Of a stretch of DNA of 64,000 nucleotides, positions 36,801-48,200 are shown one piece after another. Every line of letters starts with the position of its first letter. Positions within the stretch are counted from its first letter, which is position 1. The position numbers and the translations under genes were made by a program. The notes under the pieces were generated by a model. That model searched no databases, was not told where the DNA came from, and saw only the letters and a program-made list of their open reading frames with translations. The DNA is from Anaeramoeba flamelloides (taxonomy: Eukaryota; Metamonada; Anaeramoebidae), in NCBI GenBank assembly GCA_027625915.1, contig JANTQA010000023.1:21576001-21640000 (forward strand). The letters are read 5' to 3'.

Positions 36801-39800
36801 GCACTCACAGAAGATTATATATATTTGGTCAACCAAGAGATCACCAAAAAAAGTAGAATTAAAAGTATCAAATTCTTGAAAAAGATTTTTAAAATGACTT
36901 CACAGGAATTAAATAATGAATGCGATTATTTCCCAGAATACCTTTCAAAGCTTTGGGTAATTTTAGCCAAATCTGATCGCCTAAGAGAAAAGATCAATCA
37001 ACAAAAGGAATTGGAGAAGGAGAAAAAAAAATTAATCAAGGAGAATAAAAAAAAAATTGGCAATAATAGCAAACAGAAAGAAGACTTTAAAACAATTTCT
37101 GGTATTTCAATAACAAATGTTAACGATAATGATGATGGGGACGACAAAGACAACGTCGATGATGATGATGATGATGACGACGACGATTCTAATTCTAATT
37201 CAACTTTAAGGGGAAAAGAAAACGAATGGAAGGTTACTCAAAACTTGGCCGTGCTGGCAAAGTTTTTAATAGAACAATGTGAAAAGGGAGAAAAGGCAAA
37301 GAAACTGTCAAGAAGGATTTTCGTCACCATTTTTGGGGATTTCCAATTACAAACGCTGACTCCTCTATTACATCGATTATCCTTAAACTATTGGAACGAA
37401 ATAAATGGCAATGAAGAACTTCTGAATTACAACATCTCTGATAAATCGCTAATTAATAAAATAAATGAATCTCGCCTGCACTATAATTACAACCCTAAAT
37501 TGGATTTGGATTCCATATATTCTGTATTATTTTTATTAAACGATCTTGTAATTGATAATTTGAAGCCAATAATTCCATATCTTTATCTAATCTTACATAG
37601 ATGCATTATTTGGCTGGGCGTAATGTCTTTAATAAATTTAAATGAAAATGAGCTGAAAAATGAGATTATTAAAAATAAGGAATTGGTTTTGAACTTTTTA
37701 CAAACAATATTTATAACCCTAACGAGTTTTATTTCAAATAAAAACATTAAACTAATAACGGAAATTAAATCACTAATCTCGGTTTTAATAATTTTGAATC
37801 AATCTGGCTCGGTTTTAAATTGGGATTATAAGAATTTTACTAATAGCGATAATGATAAAAAGACGAAAAAATTGCACAAGAAGAAAAAAACCGATAGCGT
37901 TGATGGCGATGAGAATGATGAGCAAGATAGCGATAATGATTTTAATGAAGAAAATATCTTGAATATCTATTATATTTTAAATAAAATAGTATTAATTTTA
38001 AAACACTTTATCCCAAACATCAAAACATTATGGGGCAAGGAGGCACTCAAATGGTGCTTCTTTTGCTTGGACCCCTCGTATTCTTATTTTTCTTTATTAA
38101 TATACCAATACTTTTTGGCACCATTTGATGAAACAATTTCAAATCGGCTCTTCTATTCAATCGTCAAAACTACAGAATCTTTACAAATTAAAAAAAAAAT
38201 TAGAATCGAATCTAGAAAGGCCATCATAAGCACAATGTCAAAATTATCGTCGGATACCTATTCGGGCGATACCATTAATGTATTACAAAGCCTATTGAGT
38301 GATTATTCCAATCGGTTTATTCATTTACAAACGTTATTAAAGCAATTTATCAAAACCTTGACATTAATAATTAAACACAATTTTACAACGGGTAGCAGTG
38401 GCACTAGTAGATGCAGTAGTACTGGCAGTGGTGGTAATGATCAGGAGAAGAGCACGAATATAATACATAATAATAAAGATTTTAACAATTATCCAGAAAT
38501 CTTTTTTTTATCGCTCTCATTGCTACATACCCAAAACAGCTCAATGATCGATATTTATGAGTACACTTTGGAATTAATTAAAAGCATTATTAATAAGATC
38601 GAGTACATTGATTTCAAAAATGACAAATTTATAAAGTATAATAAAAAAATGAATTTTATTGGGATACAGCCTTTATTATTAAAAAGCCTGAACGATCCAA
38701 AAACTTGCCAAATTGGTTTGGAATGCTTTACCAAATTAAATTTAATTCGGCTGGATTCCCTAATTGATAACAAAACAAATTGCCGTTATTTAATTTCAAT
38801 AATTAGTTCGTTATGCTATTTTTGGTACCAATTCAATAATTTAATAAATTACAATAATGTGATCAAGCTTATTATCAAAATAGCTAACTGCTTTAAAATT
38901 TCGAAAGAGACAGAACTACAATCCATTGGTGAAAATTTCATTCAATTTTCCAATGAGTGTGCAAAAATTAATAATAAATATTTGGATTTAAATAAAAAAA
39001 AATTAAAATTATTAAAATCCTTTGACAATTTCTTACCAAAAATTATTAAATTATTATTTGATTTATATATCCCCAAATATACAACACAATTAAGTAAATT
39101 ACTACTTTATTTATTAAAAGAACCCAACCAATCGTATTTTGAATGCGTTTTGAAAATTATAAATTCCTTTTTCACTCTCGAGAATTCCAAAATATTATTA
39201 AATGATTTTAAGAATATCATTTCAAATCTTGGCTGTTTAATCAATACCAAGCATGAAAAATTAACAATACAAATCCTAAGTCTAATATTGGATATCTCAG
39301 TAAATGAAAAAAAGCTAAACAATGAGAATAACAATAACAGCAACAACGACAATGGTATTATTATGAATGAAAATTTATTAAAAGTTCCTCTACAAAGCGA
39401 ATACACTTTGATCAATTCAGTTAATTATTTATTATTAATTAATAAAATAAATAAAAAAATTACTCCTCAAACAATACAAATTTACCAATTGGCACAAGAA
39501 GAAAATAAATTAACAAGAACTTTTTTTAAAGGGTTTACAGATTTGACAAAATCATTAAATATTGATCCAAAATCCTTATCTTCAAAACAAAGTTTTAAAT
39601 TAATAAAAAATTATTCGGATATTGAAACCAAAAATGATTCTGATTCTGATTCTGAAAAGGAGAAGGAGAGGAAGGAGAAGGAGAGGAAGGAGAAGAAGGA
39701 GAAGGATAAAAAGGAGAAGGAGAAGGAGAAAGAGAAGGAGAAGGAGAAGGAGAAGGAGAAGAAGGAGAAGGAGAAGGAGAAGGAGAAGGAGAAGGATTTA

Positions 39801-40658
39801 AATGTCAAATCCAAAAAGGATTCCGAATTAGAATTGGGAAATGAAAAAAATAATGATGATGAATTACAAGATAATACTAAATTAAAAAATGAAATCAAAA
39901 TAAATATTCCAAATGAAGACGAAATTGAAAGCACAAATATAAATGATTTAGAAAATGAGTTAAAAAAAGAATTAGAAGAATCTGAAGAATTTGATCAAAA
40001 TGAGGATACGAAAAATTCAAATAAAAGCATAGACAGCGAAAAAAATCAATATATAATTATTGATACGCCAAGAAATAAAAAAGACCAAACTGGAACAAAT
40101 ACATTGCTCACAAAATTTGAATCGGATCTCCAAGAATACGAATTACAATCATCAGATAAGTCCCCAGGCCAGGAAGTCATCAAAGTAAAAGAAGACAATG
40201 AATTTGGAAGCATATTAGGAAAATATTCCAAGAATAATAAACACAAGAGCAAACGAAAATATAATCAAATCCAAACTTTAAAAATTCCAAGACTCGTTAA
40301 CACAATGGCGTCACCTAAAATAAGAGACGAATTCGGCCATTTTGTTTTCCAATGCTGTGACGACTATGTCGGCTTAGCCTTTGAATTTTATGAGAGCACC
40401 CTCGCTTATTTGAGCTCCAAAAGAGGCAGCGAAGAGTCTTTGCTCCGTTCGCAAATTATCATTAAACGTTTTATCGATATCACTTCTTTTGAAAAAATCA
40501 GAATAAAAAATTTAACAAGAAAAGAAATTGAAGTCGAATTTAATCCTAATAAAAAATATCACCCAAATAAAGTTTTGTTTTTTAGAGCTGTGCAAGAAAT
40601 TCTACCAGTATTGAAAGTCTCTCATAAATTCTTTTGGCGTTCAAAGTCTGATTTATAA
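27854..40658 (+). CDS. Furry/Tao3/Mor2/PAG1-family cell-morphogenesis scaffold
   Basis: Four exons (27854-28446, 30178-30370, 30479-30701, 32968-40658) encode 2899 aa; phases 2, 0 and 1 are kept at the junctions. Furry proteins are very large HEAT/ARM-type scaffolds that activate NDR/LATS kinases with MOB and govern polarised growth and cytokinesis. Support is the helical-repeat composition, the conserved N-terminal part ('RIWSGIRYLKIP', 'KEQPELLLNWHEKL'), the conserved central block near residues 1150-1300 ('NFWRGEILHRKLLNLFNHA', 'HINRYDSFDFLKGFSGHG') and the C-terminal 'FVFQCCDDYVGLAFEFYES' near residue 2791. Low-complexity insertions include an Asp run (near 37155) and a Lys/Glu run (39654-39795). 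Total length suits the family (2000-3000 aa). The ATG at 27854 is the first in frame. Its middle is far more G+C-rich than its ends. Confidence 0.88.
28447..30177 (+). other. Intron 1 of the Furry gene
   Basis: 1731 bases, donor GTATGA and acceptor ATAG, phase 2. No coding frame; contains the partial dispersed repeat at 29755-30010. Confidence 0.65.
29755..30010 (+). repeat. Decayed dispersed repeat, copy 3 (partial)
   Basis: Shares 'tatggtatttatttcaaaat' and the poly-T plus 'gaaaacaatg.acaacca' block with 9590-10160. It lies in the first Furry intron. Confidence 0.5.
30702..32967 (+). other. Intron 3 of the Furry gene
   Basis: 2266 bases, donor GTAAGA and acceptor ATAG, phase 1. No exon-like frame was seen within it. 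It ends in a strongly A-rich tandem stretch (32760-32862 and beyond). Confidence 0.65.
32760..32862 (+). repeat. A-rich tandem repeat, unit about 19-20 bases
   Basis: Four to five copies of a unit like 'acatttaaaaaaataaaaaa' just upstream of the last Furry exon. Likely a slippage-derived minisatellite. Confidence 0.6.
39654..39795 (+). repeat. GAGAAG hexanucleotide tract coding Lys/Glu
   Basis: An in-frame, almost pure purine run inside the Furry coding exon, made of GAG and AAG codons with only a few interruptions. The uniform codons point to recent expansion by slippage. Confidence 0.8.
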
Positions 40659-40689
40659 TTATCGTTTCATTCTTAACCAAGATTTATAT

Positions 40690-40717
40690 ATATATACATA
40701 CATTTGTATGTATATAT
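40690..40717. repeat. Perfect hairpin in the Furry 3' flank
   Basis: 12-base arms 'atatatacatac' and 'gtatgtatatat' around the loop ATTT, 32 bases after the stop codon. It would form in the mRNA 3' UTR; any role in 3'-end formation is a guess. Confidence 0.6.
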
Positions 40718-41644
40718 CCTTTTAATGTTTTGATTTTTTTTGAATAATTCTAATTTTATTCCTTATTATTTTTATTTATTTATTTTTTTTTTTTATTTTT
40801 TTATTTTTTATTTTTATTCTATTCTGTTGTCTGTTTTAAAAACAAAAATATAATATTTTTCAATTTTTTCAAGATTTTAAATTGGATTTTTGATTTATTA
40901 AGATTTTTAATTAAATGTCAAAAAAATTTTAATTATCGACTTGTACAAATCAACTAAATCGATATTTTAGATCTTCCTTAAAATTAAATTTGAATATAGT
41001 ACATTTTAAAAAAAATCGACAATTATAAAAAATATCATTACTAGAATTCATTTTATCAAAAGTTACATCACTTTATTTGAAATTGTAAAAGTTTTTAATT
41101 TTTTTTAGAAAAAATTTTTAATGGTTTTTCTACAATATTTCACTTTGTGTCAGTGTACTGAATTTATTTTCAAACTTTTCAATAATTTTTTTTTAAAATT
41201 CTAAAAAAAGCACAAAAAGTGGATTAATGTTTTTATCAATTAAAAAAAAAATTATTAAATAAAATAGAACTTTGAAAAATAATTAATTTTTTAAATAAGG
41301 GTTGAGTTATTACTGAGGAAAAATAGTTATTTGAAATATAAAAAAAGATTTTTTTAAATGTTTCTGAGAAACTAATAAAGAATTAAAAATCAATCAACAT
41401 AGTGATGAAAGATGAAACTCGATAAATCAATAAACAAAAACGAGGACATATTTTTATAAAATAGAGTCAAAGATTTTGACAAGAAATCCAATTTCTATTG
41501 TTGTGAATTAATTTTTCTGAAAACTAGCTGTATTCGTTTAGAAGTGTAATTCTTTAGCGCTTTTTGAGATCTTTTTAATTTTTTTGTTTCATTTCTCAAA
41601 TGATTTATTTTTACATAAAAAATGTTTTAAAACCCCTACTCTGT

Positions 41645-41780
41645 CAAATATAGAGATTTATAAAATAAGAATAAATTTGATTAAATCAAATTAAATTGAT
41701 TATGTACTTTAAGAAAATAAAAATTATTTAAAATTGAAGAAATTTAACGCTTTGAAAATATAAAATAAGAAACGATTAAT
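41645..41780 (+). repeat. Dispersed repeat, copy 2 (partner 350-490)
   Basis: Diverged direct match to the start of the window, with the same block order and no coding content. Confidence 0.4.
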
Positions 41781-42106
41781 AGTTTTTTTTTCAAAAATTT
41801 GAAAATTTGTAATCGAATAAATCCTTTTAAACTTTCTATTTTTAATTGAATTTTTGCTTATTGGGATATCCTATGATTTTTTTTTTGTAATTGTTTTATT
41901 GTGAATCAAAAGAAGCCTATGAATCTTTTTTTTTGATCTTGAAATTTTGAATTAAGAATCTTTATAAACTATTTTTGTTAATTGAATTTTTTTGTAAACT
42001 AAATTTTTGGCAATGAGATATTATGAATTTTTTTTTTTGTACTATCAATTTCTTCAACCAAAAGAATTTTAATTTAATGAGACCCCATTCGATAGCAATT
42101 TATTTC

Positions 42107-43476
42107 TTAAGGGAGTAGCTACGGTAAAGGAAAATTTTTCACTTTTTTGCAATTTTGAAGAGGATCAGAAAATACCATTTTTTACTTTGGTTGTACCTCA
42201 TTGATTTTTATTATTTAAAGTACTTCATTCATCAGATTTTTTAATTTTTTTTTTCAAAGTCTCAAAGAAATTTCCACAATAAAATGTTGAGTTTAATTGC
42301 TTAAAATAGTGTTTTGAATGTTGAATGACTTATCTTTTATCCTTATCTCAACATTTTATTGTTGCATTTAATTTTTTCAATTTTTATTTTTTCATCATTT
42401 TTGAATTTTTTTTTTATGAAGACAAAAAGAAATATCGAAAGATTTTTTATTAGTGATATTTGGTATAAATGGATTATGTTTAAAATGAATTACAACATTA
42501 CAATTGAGAGAATCACAAAAGGGAACATGAATGGGACTTAAATAGCTAAAGGGATTCCAAATAATAATAATTATCCCAAAATATTACTTGTTAGGATTTT
42601 AAATCGTTGGATTTGGTAGAATTGGAGATGTTGATATGAGTATATTTTATCAAAGTTTAAACCAAAAAATAGCTCTAAGTTTTATTCTAAGAAACCAAAA
42701 TTATCATCCCCCCCCAAAAAAAAAACTAAACCCCATTCCAAAAATTTGGAAACATCTAAAATGAAAAATAGGCAAACAAAAACTCAATTTATTATATTTT
42801 TCCAAACCTAATATAAAAGCATATTTAATTAAAATAGTATTAATGTTTTTAAAAGTAATAATTTTCATCCAAATAAAAGAAAACAATATTAAACAAAAAA
42901 ATCAAAAATCGTGTTTCCAAAATAAGGAAACGAGTGGAACAAGAAAAATGTGTATTGGTAGATTTGTTGAAATTTCACCAACAATTGTTGATCGATCAAA
43001 TGATAAGATACCATGGACCAATTGTATGGGGATTTTCTAATTTAAGAAACTCAACATTAACATTCTATCAACCATCGATTAAAAAATCCCAGATCTAATG
43101 TAATAGATTTCGTAACTTAAAAAAAAAACGAAATGAAAATGAAAACACAAAAGATAAAAAAAGAAATAGTTTGTTAATCAAAATTATTTCCAAATTGAAT
43201 TTAAATCGTGGTATTGCTATTCTTCCAACTGTTTAAATTGTGTCTAAATTAATGGAATTAAGTTTATTTTAATAAAAAAAAAAAAAAAACTCAAAACTAT
43301 TTTATCAATATATTCTCTTTATTTTTTATTGTTGAACATTACTAAAACAAAAATAATAAAAAAATTTTGAGAGAAAATTTTTAGAGAATCTACGATCACA
43401 CTCCACTATAGTAAAATATTCTTATCTCATCTCTCTCAAATTTTTATCATGGTTTATGGTGTAGCTACTCCCTTAA
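42107..43476 (+). mobile_element. 1.37-kb TIR DNA transposon, non-autonomous, TTAA-bordered
   Basis: Ends are perfect inverted repeats of 16 bases: TTAAGGGAGTAGCTAC (42107-42122) and GTAGCTACTCCCTTAA (43461-43476). TTAA may be the target duplication, as in piggyBac, but piggyBac-type ends start with C residues after TTAA while these start GGG; TA duplication with AGGGAGTAGC ends is the alternative. There is no transposase frame: only frames of about 60 codons. A truncated, diverged copy lies at 11983-12866, which confirms mobility in the past. Confidence 0.85.
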
Positions 43477-45256
43477 ATATTGATTAAATACATATTAAAT
43501 GACTAGTCATTAAATGGTGAATTCATCAATATAATTATTTTTTGATAGAATAAAATTATCACATTTTCTGTCAAGTCTCATTAATTAACAATTATTCAAC
43601 TAATTTACATTATTTTCAACAATTTCAATATTAATTTCAGAAAATTTCTTTACAAACTGAAAAAATTGAGAATCTTACAAATGTAATCTTAATAATTAAG
43701 GGATTAGAATCTAACACGGAGAAGCCTAAGATCTGATATGTTGTTATTGGGCCTAACTACATTATTGCTACATAGTTGAAATGACTTGTAAAAATCGATT
43801 AGTCAAGTCATAATAATTGATGATCTCATCAATTAAAAATGATCTATATCTTAGTAAAAAACTCAATAAATTTGGAAAAAAATCTACTTTTTCCCACAAA
43901 TTCAAAAGATTGGAATTATTAAAACTTAGATTTCAAAGTTGATAAATATTTTTTGTAAATTTATCTTGAAGTGTAGATTAGTTACAAAAAAATTCGTTTT
44001 TTTTAAAAAAAAATTAAATAAAAAAACACAATGATTTTTTTAAACACATTATTTTCACTTCTCATGGAAGTATATTGAAAATACAAGAAATTCCAAAAAG
44101 GAAACTTTTTTAATCATTATTTGGGTTTTTCAGTAGATAATTATTATCTCAATCTTGAAAATTAAAAAATTAAAAAAATGATTACTTTAGGATGTTCTAA
44201 ATTTTGATTATTAAATACCAGAATACTATTATTTTGGGTTCGTTTTTTTGGATTTTGAAATGGAATTAAAAAAAAAATTTCTCAAAGGTAACTTTTTTCA
44301 TTATTATCTATATAAAAAAACCAAATAATTTTTTGAAACTATTATTTCTCAAAAGTTTTATTCATTTATTTGAACATATGAATACTGTAAATTACTAATT
44401 AAAAAGATCAAAATTTTCATCAAGCTTTCCAAAAAACATTCATCCAAAGAATTAAAAAGAAATCATCAAAGCCCCCAATTTCAAAAGGAAAATGAATAAT
44501 TCAAGCCTTGTTTAAGAATTAAAAAATTTGAAAATGTTCGATTTAAAACCCTTTTTTGGAAAGCTGAAAGAACATTTTGTTTCATTTATTTTACAACAAA
44601 TAATACTAATATATTTTTTATTTGATTACAAAATACTTTCTAATTCTAGACAAATTTAGAGTGGTATGCATCCCATAAATCGATTTACTTTTTTTATTTA
44701 CGAAAAAAAGGTATTCTTGAAATTTTCGGGTGATCTTCTTAAAAATGAAAATAAACAAGATCAATTAAAAAAAAAGAAATAAATCAACTTGAAATGACCA
44801 TTTCTAATATTGTTATCAATCCAATTAACAAACACATTTTAGACATATTTTGTTATCGAAACATGATTATTTGTTTTGTAGATCTCCGAAATAGTTAAAA
44901 TTTATTACAAATTTTTAATAATTGATTAAATCAAAGAAAAATGAGTACAAAAAGAAAGTATTAAAAATAATTCTTATTGTGTTTAATTCACCATTTTCTT
45001 TTTAACCATTTCTTTGTTTTCCTATAGTTTGATCTTACTTTTCATTTTTGGTTCTTTTTAGGGTTTCAAATGAAAAATCTTGTTGATTTTTTTTCCATTT
45101 TCACTTTTTTTTATCAATCAATATTATTTTAAGATTTTATTTTAGAACAGAAAACTTCTCACAAAGATTTCAATCGAACCAATTCTAAAAAACAAACACA
45201 AACCTTTTTCAAATTTCAAAATTATCAATTTATTTTTTTATTCTTTGCTTTCTTTG
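43477..45256. other. Intergenic DNA upstream of the RasGAP gene
   Basis: A+T-rich, no supported gene, RNA or repeat. The last 100 bases are T- and A-rich and probably hold the RasGAP promoter and leader. Confidence 0.6.
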
Positions 45257-48200
45257 ATGATACTTACACCAAAATTTGCATATGAATCTAAATCAAAAAA
45301 TAGTTTAAACTTCAAAAGCACAGACAAAATAACTCTCTTAGATTCAAGTGTAAATATCAACGGTTGGGTGAAAGGAAAAAACAATAGAACAAATGAAGAA
45401 GGAATCTTTCCAAGTAAAATTGTTTTTCAAAAAAAAAAAAAAAAAAAACTTTCCTTAATTTTTAAAAAAAAACTTCTTGTTTAATTTTTTTTTCTCTTGT
45501 TTAATATTTTGTTTCTTCCCAATACCGGTTCAATATTTTCTTATTTCAAAGAAATATATGCGTACTTTGATGAAAAAACTGGTTTGTACACCAACAATCT
45601 TGTACAACCCCAAGAATTTCAATTCCCAGGTGCATTAAGCGAGAGAAAAAACAACAAAAAACCAACAACAAAAACGGAAAATAACTTTATAATCCAAAGT
45701 AAAAATCTAACAACATTTAATAGCCTTCCATTTATACCAATTTATCTTGAAGGTGAAGTTTTGTTGCGTGAAAAGGATGGGAAATGGGAAAGCAGATGGG
45801 TTATTTGCAAAAACAAGCAAATACTGATTTACAAATCAAAACAACATTTTGTGAAAAACAATTCTTTGTTTGTTTATGATCAGTGTGATATCACCCTTGT
45901 GGAAATTGCCAATAACAGTTCAGCCTCTACTCTCAATTCGAATTCGAATTCTAATTCAAACTCAATTTCAACTTCAACTCAACTTTCCAATCCTTCTCAA
46001 AAAGGCCTAAGAATTTTTTTTAAAAATATGAACCTCAACTTTTCTTTTAAGAATGAACTTACGTGTAAAAGATGGTATTCCGACTTATTAATGATCCACT
46101 TATTCTTGTCGGTGGGTTTTAATATTTTGAAACCAAAACAAATAATCATTGTCAAATATTTATCTGAATACCTTGGACAAATACAGTTACATTACGAAGA
46201 AATCAGAAAATGTATATTAGCTGAATCAAATAAAAAGAAAATAAAAAACAAAGAAAAAACGATTTTGAAAGCCAAAATTGAAATTGCAAATAGCATTTTA
46301 AATGGAATTACTGATTGGAAACAATATTTTCTCTTGAAATTATATTATTTCTATAGAAATAACACTAATTATCATGCAAAAGTTATTATTCGGGAAGATT
46401 GGAAATATAGAGATGGGAATGAAAAAGAAAAAGATTTTCAAAATGTAGAAGAAAAAAAAGATGATGAAAAAGAAAAGGAAAAGGAAATAGAAAAGGAAAA
46501 GGAAAAGGAAAAGGAAAAGGAAACAGAAAAAGAAACAGAAAAAGGAGGAGAAGAAGAAGAAGACAAAGATATAGAAAAAGGAGATGTTCAAAACAAATAT
46601 TTGCAAATTTCAAAATATGATTTAATTTCAATCATAATTGCGAAACAAAATGGTTTGTGGTTTGGCAAAAATGAAAACACAGGGCAAATGGGATATTTTC
46701 CAGCTGAAAGGGGGATTTTAATTACAACTTTTCAACATAATGAAAATTTTTTAAAAACAAAACAATTAGATGGAAATGAAAATAAAAATAAAAATGAGAA
46801 TGAGAATGATAATAAAAAGATTTTAAATTTTCAAGAAATTGAAATTTATGATAAAAAATTAATTAACCAAGAATCAATGCCAATATTTGATATGGTTAAT
46901 TTTTCGTTTGAAGAATTCATTACTGAGATCAATTTCAAAAAAAAAAAAATCCAATCCAAAAAGAAGTATCTTTTAATTAAAAATAAATATTTATATTTAT
47001 TTTCAAATCTGTTAATTAATTCCCCAGATTACATTTTTAATTTATCATTAGATCCACATATTATGAATGCTTCTATTAAAGTGAATAAAGAAAATTGCTT
47101 TGAAATAAATGATACATTTGAAAATCAATCAATTATTTTAAAAACCGATGGCAGATTTAAATATAATCAAATTATAGATAATATCCAATTTGCAATTAAT
47201 TTAAATAATTATAAACAGCCAATTTTAATAAGTGATATAAAAAGACAAAAAAGAAGAATTAATTCCTTAATTAACTTTATTGATCAAAGAATCAATAGTT
47301 TACAAAAGATAATGCAAGAATTAAATTTTGAAAATTTAAAAAATAATTTTGATTTATTCAAAAATATTACATTGTATATCAACCAATCTCAAAATTATAA
47401 TAAAAAAACAAAAGCGAGGTCAAATAAAAAAATAGATTTAAATATTGATGAAAAAAATATCAATGAGCATTTTATAAAATTGAATCAAAGTATCATTTTT
47501 AAAAAACAAATAATTTTATTAAAAAAAAAGAAAAAAAAATTATTAGCAATTTCTGGTAGACTGAATTTCCCACAATATGAATCCCAACAATTAGGTTATT
47601 CCATTGAAAAAAATGTTAAAAAAACTTTAAAACATGAGTTACTCTTCAAAAAAAATAAATGGTTTATCATTTTAGAATCATTTAATGATTTGTATCATAA
47701 GGTAGATAATGGTAAAAATATTGGTTTAGTTTTAAAATCAAAAATTAAGAAAATTAATATTTGTGAAAGAGATCAAGTAATAACAATAAATGATGAGAAT
47801 AATGAAAAAAAAATGATAAAATCAAAAAATGAAAAATTTGAAATTTCAATTGACTTATTAACTAATCATATTAATGATCAACAAACAAATATCAAAAAAA
47901 AAAAGAGGAAAATTTCATCTGACATACAATCAAATAATATTTTGCCATCTAGTTCAAATGAAAAGAAAGGTTCTTATAATAACATTATTTCAAAGAGCCA
48001 ATTTAAAAATAATAATGTTAATGATGATCAGAAAAAAGATCAGAATGGGATCAGTAATGATGAGAATGATGATAATACAGGAACTAGAACTGAAAAGGTG
48101 GTTAAAAGTGGAGAAGAAATGGAAACCAAAGCAGAAATTGAAAGAAAAAATGAAAATGAAAATGAAAAGGAAAATGAAAATGAAAAGGAAAATAATAATA

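Larger units (their letters stand above)
40659..42106. other. Furry 3' flank and intergenic DNA
   Basis: No gene seen. Contains a hairpin just after the stop codon (40690-40717) and the second copy of a dispersed repeat (41645-41780). Confidence 0.6.

Noticed and set aside
46340-46631. Phe/Leu-rich minus-strand frames opposite the RasGAP gene (also near 48000, 50500, 53100)
   Set aside because: These mirror Lys/Glu-rich coding tracts on the + strand and have no independent support.
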